Assembly: GCA_017626655.1 (NCBI GenBank) | Contig: JAGAIH010000478.1 | Coordinates: 1 to 46,274 of the forward strand | Reading direction: 5' to 3' | DNA length: 46,274 nucleotides | From: Clostridia bacterium | GTDB lineage: Bacteria > Bacillota_A > Clostridia > Oscillospirales > CAG-272 | Shown here: positions 28,889 through 38,000 of the stretch, one piece after another | How positions within the stretch are numbered: position 1 is the first letter of the stretch | Layout of the letters: every line of letters starts with the position of its first letter | The notes under the pieces: model-generated | What the model saw: only the letters and a program-made list of their open reading frames with translations | Databases searched by the model: none | Told to the model about the DNA's origin: nothing | Program-made: the position numbers and the translations under genes

Positions 28889-31678
28889 TTACGAAATGAT
28901 GCTTGTTTCGGCATGATTGACCGTCACCACGGTGGTCCCGCCGATGAGAGCGGAGAAGGTGATCAGGACCACGCCGTTGTCGCAGGCGGCGGTGTCAAAG
29001 GCGAAGGGCAGACCGTCTGCGGCGTAGGCTTCGGCCTTTTGGAGACGGGTGAACTCCACGGTCTCGCCGTTTACCTCTACGGTGTCCACCGTAAAGCCCT
29101 CGGCTTCATGGATGCGGAGCGTGTAGGTACGGGTGGTGAAATCGGTGGCGTAATCGCCCTTGGCGGGGGAAATACGGAACGCAAGCTTTTGTCCGTCCTG
29201 TACCATACGGATGGGGGTGCGGCGGAAGTTGCCGTTCATATAATCCTCGGTGGTGCCATCGTCCTCATAAAGCTCGTAGGTAAAGTCAGCCTCTTTTGCA
29301 TCGGGATATACATCCAAAGCCAGCTTGCCCCAATCCGAGGTAGACAGGGTTTCAGCATCGTCAGCCAGTACTGTAAAGCTACCGGTTCTCACGAAAATGG
29401 GGGACGTATAAACGGTATGGCCCACGGTGACGGTTTGCGGCCCCGTGAAGGTCTCACCCGACCAGACATCCATCCAGGTGCCGTCGGGAATGAAGACATC
29501 GCGGAACTCCTTGCCGTCAGACGACAGGACGGGGGCGTAGTACAAGTGTGCCTTTGCCTGCCAGGCACTCTCGTAGTACTCCACTACGATCTCACAAGTC
29601 TGACCGGGTTCGATCTGAAACGCGGTGTTCTCGGTCAAAATCGAATCCGAGTCCGCCCAGTTGTTGATGATCCACTTACCGTCCACGCTAACGCGGATGC
29701 CGTCGTCGGACAGGGTAGCGAGACGGACAGGGAACTCTGCTTTGTTGGTAAAGGTTGCCGTCCAGCGAATGCTGTAGTTATCGCTTGGGATACCGTTGGC
29801 AGGGGATCCGTCGCCCCAGTCAAAATCAATGGTTGGATCCACGCGGGTGAGATAGGGGTTGCCCGAGAGGTTGGTATTGCAGTAGTATTCGGCGGTAAAG
29901 CCTTGGGATCCATCCAAGGCGGTGAGCCATTCGGCGGGGAGTGGTTGGTAGTCGGGATCGACGGTGATGGGGGCAACCAGAATGTTGTCGCCCAGCAGAT
30001 ACTGGTCGTTGCGGCGAGCCTCCTCATACTGCGGATAGACGAAGTCCAGCCGCTTCATGATGGGTAGGCCGGTATCGTAATTATCCCGTGCCAGGCTATA
30101 ATACAGGGGCATGAGGCGGTAGCGCATACGGATGTAGACGCGGGAAATATCCTGGGCGGTCTTTCCCTTGATCCAAGGGGAACGGTCAGGACCGCAGGCA
30201 TGGAAGCGCATGATGGAGGACAAAGCGCCGTACTGCACCCAGCGGACGTAGAGATCGGGATCGGGATCTCCAAAATGGCCGCCGATGTCGCTGATGACGT
30301 AGGGCATGGCGGCTGCCGCGCCCGCATAGACTGCGTTCTCCAATTCCCTATGAAGCGCTTGGCTGTGGCTCTGGATGTCACCTGTCCATTGTAGGCTATA
30401 GCGGTGGGAGGAGACATGGGGAGGGGATGAAATTGCGGCGTTGGTAATCCAATAGACATTGGAAAGCATCCATGTGCGGTTGTTTCCATTGACTGCATCG
30501 GTCAGGGTGTAGTACATATCCTGACCCAGAAGATCGCCATGGAAGCCGTGGAAGGGGGAATTCAGATGGTAGCTCCAGTTTCGGTCGTACCACCAGGCGC
30601 TCATGCCCTGATTGAGCTTTTTCCGGAGATTTTCGGTGAACCAATTCAGCTGATCGGCCTCCAGCATGGAGCCGCCGTAGTCACGGACATGGTCGTTCAT
30701 GAGGGTCAATACCCCCAGCTCGGCGGCTGTGGCATAGAATTCCTCGATGTCCGGGAAGTATGTGGTATTAACATCATAGCCTGTGGAGCTTCCCAAGCGC
30801 CAATCCGTATCCACCACAAAGACATCCAACGGAAAGTCACGACGATGGTAGGTTTTGATGAGGGTATAGATGTTCTTATCCGACAAGGCAGTGAAGCGGG
30901 AGTACCACAGTCCCAATGTCTTGACGGGCACCATCTCGCAGGCACCTGTCAGTTTGTTGAAGTCGTAACGGAGTTTGGCGGCATCCCCATGGGGGACGAA
31001 TATGTAGTGGTCCTGGATCGTATCGGTATAGTCCCAGCCGTTGTTCCGCTCATTGTTGGCGGTATAGGGATCCTCAGTCTTGATAAGGCGAGGGGAGTCG
31101 TTGAATGACCAAACGGTGGGGGTGGCGTAGGGCTCAGGGAGGTAACATTCTGCCGTATGGTTAGCCGAACTGGGAGTCCAAATGTTTTCACCGGCGCTGT
31201 CCAAAAGCTTCACATCCTGATAAGAGGCGGCACCTTTTTTGATGGATACGGTATAGTACGGGGTAGAGATGAGCAAGAGACCGTTCTGTTCGGTCTGCTT
31301 TACCTGCTCGGGAGGTATCCCTGCAAAGCTGTCCCGTCCTGTGACCGAGAAGGTGGGGCGATCCTCAAAGTCACCGTCCTTGGCCTCCTCGAGCCGCAAA
31401 AGGGAGGGGGAATACAGCACGACCCGCACATTTCCCTCAATCACCGAGATTACCTCGGGCTCTCCCGTGGTTTCCTCCTCGGTTTCTGGGGGAAGGGGCT
31501 CCGCAGGTGACGATCCCTCGGTTGATTCCTTAGTCGGCGTCTCTGTAACAGGGACAACCGTAGTGGCTTCAGTCAAATTCGGCAACGTGTCCTCGCCGTC
31601 GGGCTTGGAGGTACAGGCGGCAACTGCGACGATCAGTAGCAGGCAGAGTATACAGAGCAGAAAGGTCAGTTTTTTCAT
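28889..31678 (-). CDS. GH31 alpha-glycosidase lipoprotein with PA14 domain
   Basis: 929 residues with an AAAGGAGA RBS and lipoprotein signal ending at Cys22 (AVAAC), then a T/E/P linker. The GH31 N-terminal beta domain spans about 75-230 and the barrel about 240-600. The nucleophile position is Asp365 in AWWYDRNW, in place of the commoner W-x-D-x-N-E, and acid/base Asp434 is in LQWTGDIQS. A PA14 domain (about 610-730; LATLSDDGIRVSVDG) is inserted before the C-terminal beta domains. GH31 enzymes remove alpha-glucose, alpha-xylose or related residues; the WYDRNW form suggests an unusual specificity. An anchor remnant follows the stop codon in frame, so the protein may formerly have been longer. 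Confidence 0.9.
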   Translation of the reverse strand: MKKLTFLLCILCLLLIVAVAACTSKPDGEDTLPNLTEATTVVPVTETPTKESTEGSSPAEPLPPETEEETTGEPEVISVIEGNVRVVLYSPSLLRLEEAKDGDFEDRPTFSVTGRDSFAGIPPEQVKQTEQNGLLLISTPYYTVSIKKGAASYQDVKLLDSAGENIWTPSSANHTAECYLPEPYATPTVWSFNDSPRLIKTEDPYTANNERNNGWDYTDTIQDHYIFVPHGDAAKLRYDFNKLTGACEMVPVKTLGLWYSRFTALSDKNIYTLIKTYHRRDFPLDVFVVDTDWRLGSSTGYDVNTTYFPDIEEFYATAAELGVLTLMNDHVRDYGGSMLEADQLNWFTENLRKKLNQGMSAWWYDRNWSYHLNSPFHGFHGDLLGQDMYYTLTDAVNGNNRTWMLSNVYWITNAAISSPPHVSSHRYSLQWTGDIQSHSQALHRELENAVYAGAAAAMPYVISDIGGHFGDPDPDLYVRWVQYGALSSIMRFHACGPDRSPWIKGKTAQDISRVYIRMRYRLMPLYYSLARDNYDTGLPIMKRLDFVYPQYEEARRNDQYLLGDNILVAPITVDPDYQPLPAEWLTALDGSQGFTAEYYCNTNLSGNPYLTRVDPTIDFDWGDGSPANGIPSDNYSIRWTATFTNKAEFPVRLATLSDDGIRVSVDGKWIINNWADSDSILTENTAFQIEPGQTCEIVVEYYESAWQAKAHLYYAPVLSSDGKEFRDVFIPDGTWMDVWSGETFTGPQTVTVGHTVYTSPIFVRTGSFTVLADDAETLSTSDWGKLALDVYPDAKEADFTYELYEDDGTTEDYMNGNFRRTPIRMVQDGQKLAFRISPAKGDYATDFTTRTYTLRIHEAEGFTVDTVEVNGETVEFTRLQKAEAYAADGLPFAFDTAACDNGVVLITFSALIGGTTVVTVNHAETSIIS

Positions 31679-31766
31679 GGTGGCTATCTCCTTTGAATTG
31701 ACTTTCTGTTGGGAACCAATTTTTTAGATGTTCCCTTTCTTTTTAATCGTTCCTTTACTATGCTTA

Positions 31767-31800
31767 CTCCCCCACCCTTACGGGCGGGGGAGCAGCTCCC
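31767..31800 (-). other. GNRA-capped intergenic hairpin (copy 1)
   Basis: On the minus strand CTCCCCCGCCC and GGGTGGGGGAG form an 11-bp stem closed by a GTAA (GNRA-type) loop. An alternative hairpin, GGGAG with CTCCC, uses the same CTCCC strand, so the two exclude each other. No T tract follows. It lies between the 34885-31889 gene and the GH31 gene. A near-identical copy is at 34940-34973. Confidence 0.7.
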
Positions 31801-31888
31801 ATTTGAAAGGAGAGACATGAGCCAAATCAACAGTTCCAAAAGACAACAAAATGGTGCGATGAATTTGTTTTATTCATCAAATAAATGA

Positions 31889-34885
31889 CTATTGGGTTTC
31901 TTTCTTTTTCCTAAGCGCTACGGCGGCACCTGTCGTCAGAACAATCCCAGTACAGGTAATCCCTATGGCAGAAGAACAACCGGATTTCGCTACGTTGTCT
32001 TCGGTAACCGTTTCCGCTGTTTTCAAAGCTTCCTCGGTAGCAGTCAATCGAGCCACCAGATCATTGACTGCGTTCTGGGTCACGGGACCAGTACGACTGA
32101 AAGCTTCAGCTTCAGCAAGAATCTGTTCAACAGCATTTCGCGTTTCTTCGCTTATACCCGACATATCATATGCCTTAAGAGAAGCAATGGCAACATCCAA
32201 TGCAGTAAAGTCAATACCCGTGGGATTTAAGGCGTTTATTTTTTCCATTAGGAACACGGCTGCCACGGTTACGGCATTTTGCGGAACATCGGCATCCATA
32301 AGCCCCAAGGCATTTTCATAAGCTTGTTCGGCCTCAGCCCACGTTTCGGGAGAATAATCCTCTTCTCTGAGGGATGCCATAAGATAAATGGCATCATTTA
32401 GCTCAGTACGATCAGGGTTATGGAGAATGATAAGCGTGCAACGGAGAGACAGTTGCAAAGGATTTACTGTCAAGCTTCCATCGGGAATGACAGGATAGCC
32501 CTTCAGAACATATGTTCCACCCGAAGTTGTATCAAGTTCCTCCATTTCCCATGTCAAGGTATATCCCGCCGTTTTTCCTTCCTCATCTGAAAACTTGGCC
32601 GTTTCGGGCAGTTTTTCGAGGAGTTCCTCTTTGGAGATACCGCGATTCACAACAAGAGTCAAGGGATTGTCTTGTACCTTGATCATCGCGATCTGTATCT
32701 CGGGAGCGGCAGATGCCAAAGGTGTAAAATAGACCGATTCGGCGGTAAAAACACCGTTCTCCGTAGCATTGACCCCTACACAACCTTGGATGGCGAACTG
32801 ATCCGATACGGTTTCGCTGAGCAGTTGTCCGTTGGCTTCAATTCGCAGACGCTTCCCTGCGAGCGTTACACATAGAGTGAATCCATCCAACACATTTACG
32901 GTCTTACCTTGAACATCCGGAAGCTGGATCCGTTTACCGTTGCAATATACGTTAAGATTACCTCCTCGCGTAATACCGACATAGAGATGACCATCTCCCT
33001 CGGAGGCTTTTATGAAAAAGCCGGCAGAGGCATTTGAACCGCATCCCTCGTTAAAGCGGAAATGACCTGTAGCATGGAAATTTTCGTAGGTCTCAGACGT
33101 GTCTATAAAGAAATTCAACAATGCATCGTCAGCGCCGCCCTTGAGTGTAGTTTTTCCGTCTGAGGTACTCCAATTACCCACAGAAAGCACCTTATCAAGG
33201 GGTACTTTGGCAAGAGAATGTGCCTCTGAACCGTCTGTGGAAATATCGCTGATGACATAGTGGCGGGTCAAAACCTTACTAATAGAAGCACCTCTGACGG
33301 TCGCCACACGGAGCGTGTGGAAGGAAGCTTCACCAGCTTTACCGATGGTGATGGGACCTTCATAAAGAGTAGACTCTGCTGTGGGATACGAACCATCCAG
33401 CGTATAGTAGACCTTTGCGCCCTCAACAGGTGGAGTGATCGTCACGGTTTGAGGTCCATCGTAAAGGCCGCTCGCAAGATCAACCGAAGGTACCTCGGGA
33501 GGCGTTTCGCTCAATGCGAAGTCACCCTTCAGACGATAAAGCTTACCTTGACCGATCTCAAAAGAATCGGTGAGCTTTCCCTCCGAAATATCCATGGGAA
33601 TGTACTCGCCCGTATATGGATCCAGATATTCGATCGCTTCAATCCCCGTAGACAGATCCACAAAGAACTCCATATCGGCGCCACGTCGCAGGGACTTATT
33701 GAAAAGCATCATATAGGGTTCGGTACCGTCTTTGGCCACCATATAACTGATAACAAATTCTGCTCGGCCGTCGGGGACGATAAAAAAGTCAGCGGGCAAA
33801 TATTCCACACCTGACACGGCGTTGTCTGTATGATATGCGTGAACTGTATCCAAATTCATGAGCGCATCGGACAGACCTCGGATCTCCCAGTTCAATTCGC
33901 TCCATGCGGCGAAAAGCTCGGGATCTCGAATGGTACCGTCTCTGTAGATCAAACTATCTCGGAATCCCTCACCCTCGGTGTCGGAATTTCCGGGGCAGAC
34001 AAGATTGAACCAAGAAAGCGCCTTGAAGCCATAAGAAAGATAAGCATAAACGTTCCAGCGCATTTCATCAATGTTAGGCATTCGCATGCCGTTCCATGCT
34101 GTCGATTGCGGAAAAGCATGGGTTTTAAGTTTACCGTTTTCGTAGGCTACCGAGCGAAGCACTTCCATGTCGGCAAAAATGCCGAGGTTGTTGGCTCTTT
34201 CTTGGAAGGGATAATAATCATGGGAGAGGTATGCCAGATTTTCTGCCCCTACCAATTCGACGTAACGCTCAACGTGCTCTCGATATGATCCTCCTAACCA
34301 AGCGCTTCCCGCATAGCTGGGGAGGAGATTGGTATAGGGATAGCGGGCAGGATCTGCTTTGCGGTACTCACGCATAATATCCGCAACGCTTTGTAAAGCT
34401 GCACCGCCCGGCTCATCTACGATATGATAGCCGATACAATGCTCTTTGCCCGCAGCATATTCAACGCCTACGGCAATATTGGCCGCATCCATGTTGCCAT
34501 TCATAAGATAGACCATATTTCGCCTGGCATACTGCTCTTCCACGTTGTTCCAATATTCCGCGTCATACATAGCCCCCGCGCCAAAATCGCGTGGGAACAT
34601 ATTGAAATTGATACCGGCTGCGGCCATCTGATCCAACTGCTCTTCGTAACTATCCGTTTCAAAAGAATAGAAGGATACCCATGAACCTATGAGCAGATCA
34701 TCGGTAGTAACATCATCATTTTTTAGTTTCTCACGATACGCTGCTTTTTTTGCCTCATAATCGGTTTCTTCCGCAAAACTCTGCAAGGGGGGTAAAATAG
34801 CGGGTATTAAAGTAGACACAAGCATAACCCCAGCAACTAGCTTACAGAGGGCTAAAAGCCACCCGCTTTTATTTGGATGTTTCAT
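31889..34885 (-). CDS. Secreted, membrane-anchored TIM-barrel protein (unassigned glycosidase) with CHB_HEX_C, lectin and FIVAR-like domains
   Basis: 998 residues with a cleavable signal (cut after QSFA, about residue 38). A barrel covers about 60-400, with GINFNMFPRD at an early strand, Glu158 in GYHIVDEPGG and WFNLVCPGNSDTEG near strand 8, as in clan GH-A-like proteins of the GH42/GH5 type; I cannot assign a family. Then follow a chitobiase-type beta domain (about 465-545: YYTLDGSYPTAEST), a lectin-like domain (about 560-710), an Ig-like domain and two FIVAR-like helical repeats (about 800-950). The C-terminus is an anchor: AKSGCSS, hydrophobic stretch, RKKK. It would act at the cell surface. 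It sits between the GH31 and GH99-like genes. Confidence 0.82.
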   Translation of the reverse strand: MKHPNKSGWLLALCKLVAGVMLVSTLIPAILPPLQSFAEETDYEAKKAAYREKLKNDDVTTDDLLIGSWVSFYSFETDSYEEQLDQMAAAGINFNMFPRDFGAGAMYDAEYWNNVEEQYARRNMVYLMNGNMDAANIAVGVEYAAGKEHCIGYHIVDEPGGAALQSVADIMREYRKADPARYPYTNLLPSYAGSAWLGGSYREHVERYVELVGAENLAYLSHDYYPFQERANNLGIFADMEVLRSVAYENGKLKTHAFPQSTAWNGMRMPNIDEMRWNVYAYLSYGFKALSWFNLVCPGNSDTEGEGFRDSLIYRDGTIRDPELFAAWSELNWEIRGLSDALMNLDTVHAYHTDNAVSGVEYLPADFFIVPDGRAEFVISYMVAKDGTEPYMMLFNKSLRRGADMEFFVDLSTGIEAIEYLDPYTGEYIPMDISEGKLTDSFEIGQGKLYRLKGDFALSETPPEVPSVDLASGLYDGPQTVTITPPVEGAKVYYTLDGSYPTAESTLYEGPITIGKAGEASFHTLRVATVRGASISKVLTRHYVISDISTDGSEAHSLAKVPLDKVLSVGNWSTSDGKTTLKGGADDALLNFFIDTSETYENFHATGHFRFNEGCGSNASAGFFIKASEGDGHLYVGITRGGNLNVYCNGKRIQLPDVQGKTVNVLDGFTLCVTLAGKRLRIEANGQLLSETVSDQFAIQGCVGVNATENGVFTAESVYFTPLASAAPEIQIAMIKVQDNPLTLVVNRGISKEELLEKLPETAKFSDEEGKTAGYTLTWEMEELDTTSGGTYVLKGYPVIPDGSLTVNPLQLSLRCTLIILHNPDRTELNDAIYLMASLREEDYSPETWAEAEQAYENALGLMDADVPQNAVTVAAVFLMEKINALNPTGIDFTALDVAIASLKAYDMSGISEETRNAVEQILAEAEAFSRTGPVTQNAVNDLVARLTATEEALKTAETVTEDNVAKSGCSSAIGITCTGIVLTTGAAVALRKKKETQ

Positions 34886-34939
34886 AATTTTTGATATTCC
34901 TTAGTACATATATTCTGATATATCCCCGATTCATGTAGA

Positions 34940-34973
34940 CTCCCCCACCCTTGCGGGCGGGGGAGCGGCTCCC
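34940..34973 (-). other. GNRA-capped intergenic hairpin (copy 2)
   Basis: Same structure as the hairpin at 31767-31800: CTCCCCCGCCC / GGGTGGGGGAG stem, here with a GCAA loop, and an alternative GGGAG/CTCCC stem. Both loops keep the GNRA pattern although one base differs. It lies between the GH99-like gene and the next gene, without a T tract. Confidence 0.7.
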
Positions 34974-35049
34974 TTAAGAAAGGAAGGGTAATTTGTTTGG
35001 TTAACAATCCGCCCGTATCCGACGCGGACATCTACCTACCGGTATATCC

Positions 35050-38000
35050 TTACACTTCAGATTCTTTTTTCTTGCGCAAGGTCAGAGCGGAAGCACCCAT
35101 AACAGCTACAACTACCAAACCACCAACGGCCACAGACGACTTACAGCCCTTCTTCTTGGGAGGCTCTGTGGGATCGGTGGGCGCCTCGGTGGGAGTCTCA
35201 GTGTCGGGCGTAACGGTAGTATCCGACTCGACGGGCTCCGTCTCGATACCGGGAGCCTGTGCACCCAGGGTGGTGAAGCTATACTTGAAACGCTCACCGG
35301 GAGCCACGTCACCGCTGACGTAGAACTCCATGATGTCGCCGTCCTTTTGCATATTGTCGCTCCACTTGAAATTCACGGTGAAGTCACCCTCACCGATACC
35401 AAGTGCGGAACGGGGGATGGTCACCACCATGGTATCGCCGCTGACGGTGTAGGCTACCTCGGCCGCCTTCTCCCAGTTCCAGCCGCCTGTGGATCTCTCC
35501 AGGGTCGCCTTGTCGGCGGTGGGATTTTCGCGGTTGAGCATATACTCAAAGGTCTCCCAGCTCTTGTCATCTTCCACGCCGACCACGTCGATGAACAGTC
35601 TCATCCACGCTTTGTTGGTGTAAGGAGTGATGTCCTCAGCGGTCTTGACCATGAAGTACAGGTTTTCAGCGTCGTAGGTCACGCGTGACTCCACGAAGTC
35701 GTTACGACCCGTGGTGTTGGTGTAGTGGTAATCCTTATAGCCGTCGTAATCGCGGTGGAGGGTGTTGCCCTCGTAGGCGCGATAGACGGGAGTGACAGCA
35801 GACCAGTCGATGGAGGCGGCGGAATCCACCTTGACGGCGCCCGAGGATACGGGCTGGGAATCCATGCCCTTGAACTTGCGGATGTAGGATACCATCTGAT
35901 TGTAGAAGTGATCCTTGAGCATGCCCGTGGAGGGTTCGATATCGCGGGAGTAGCCGTCGGTGGCGTTGTCGGGCAGGGCGTTAGGATAGCCCCACATATC
36001 GGTGGTACGACCCACCTGCCACTCGTTCCAGCCGGTGATGTACACGAAGGTGGGATCAACTTCAAGTACGTACTCCCATTGCTCGGCAATGTTCAGACCC
36101 GCCATCACAGCCTCATCCGAGGTGTTGACGCCGTACTTGTTTGTATATCCGCGGCCAAAGACCATGTCACCCGCGTTCATGGGGGTAAGGCCTTGCTTAT
36201 CCGACCAGTTCTGCGCCACGCAGACGCACATTTCCTCTACATCCTTGGTGCCCCTCAGATACATCTTCTCCTGAGGATAGACCGAGATCCACTTCCATTG
36301 TGTATATCTGCGGAAGCCTGCGGGAGGAGCAAAGGTGATGCGGTCAGATACGTCACTTTCCTTGATCAGCTCTTGATTTTCATTGTAAGAGGGATTGATG
36401 GGGCGATAGGAGAAAAACTCGTAAGCCTCCTTGCCGCCCTCCAGCTTTTTCAGTTCCTCGGGATAGCCCAGCAGCAGAGGCTTATCCTCCCAGTAGAACC
36501 ACAGATCCTGATAGAGCCCCTTGGAGTAGATCTTGTCGTACAGCTCCTTGATCTGAATGGCCGTCTCATTGTAGGCATACATATTCAGCATGGCAGAGAT
36601 CTGCGGAGTCTTGACTCCGTCAGCTCTTGCCTCTGCCCAGACCTCGCAGAGGGTGAGAATGGCGTCGATGAAGTTCATGGTACCGTTGGTGTTATCGAAG
36701 AACACCACATCCACGCCCGCGTCGGCCAGAAGCTCGGCTTGCTTACGGAGTACCCAACGATCGATGCCGTTGTTGTAGTAGCCCCACAGGGGCTCATTCC
36801 AGAAGCAGTTGGTCTGGCCATTCCATGCGGGATGATAAAAATCGTTCTTTGCCTCGGGGTACTGCTTGAGCAGCTCGGTGACGTTGATAACGTCGCGGTA
36901 GGCGAAGGCAGAGTGCCAGGTGTGGTAGAAAATACCTACATACTTCCCTTCGCGCTTCTCGCCCGTTTCTGAGGCATTGGGTAGCACACGGTCAAGACCG
37001 TCGGTACCCACCCAGTAAACAGAATCATCGGTGATGAAATCCTGGGCGGTGGGGGCGGTGGGGACTGTGACCTCCGCGTTACCCACAGTACGGGCAACAA
37101 GGCTGATGCCAGCTTTGGAAGTGTAGAGATAATGGTTGGCCTTGTCGGAGGCCTGCTCCACCATGGCGACCGTCATGCCCTCGGTGCCGCCGCTGACCAC
37201 GAACAGATATTCGCCCGCGGCAAATTCACCGCTGAGGGTCGCCCAGCTGCTACGCGACACATTGCTCAGGGCTGCCTTAGCCAAAGGCTGTCCCTTGACG
37301 CTTTGGCTGTAGTTGCCGTCCCACTTGTAGAGGGATAGGGTCAGGGTGTTATCTCCCGTGGGAACGGTGGGGATGAACACCTCACAGCCGCCGAAAGCCT
37401 TGGTAGCCTTGAACTGTACGCCGTATTTAGCGTCGGCGTTCATCTTGTATTCCACCGTGTCTCCCCAAGGATAGAAATCGGACTCGGAGGGAGCCAGTTC
37501 TACGGCATTGGGATCCACGTCGCTGATGGGACCGAAGGGTGCTTCCGCGTCGGATCTGTACTTCAGCCACACAGCGGGGCAGAAATCCGAGATCGCGTCG
37601 GCGTGGTAGCTTCTGACGTTCTCACGGGGCTTTTCATTACCCCAAGAGCCCACCTCCTCGGCGGAATTTACGGAAATATTCTTGATGTACAACAGATATT
37701 CACCTGCTTCCATATCGTCAAAACTGAAAGTCAAGACTGTATTATCGGGGAAATCTATATAGTCCTTGGAGGCGAGAGGCTCGCCCTTCAGGGTCTTGTC
37801 ATAGGAAGTGTCCCACTTATACAGGGATAAACGGAGAGAGCCGATATTGTTGTTCCAGCTGGCGGAGGCAAGATCCAACGCGAAAAATGTAGCGGTGCAA
37901 TTGAACTGGATGGCCGCGTTGGAGGAGATCACCTTGGCTCCGGCAGAAGAATTCTCATCCTGCAAAGCGGCGTCATGAACTGTGTTGGTATTGTTACCGC

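Noticed and set aside
28913..30067. 384-codon plus-strand frame
   Set aside because: Antisense of the GH31 gene; composition typical of a mirror frame.
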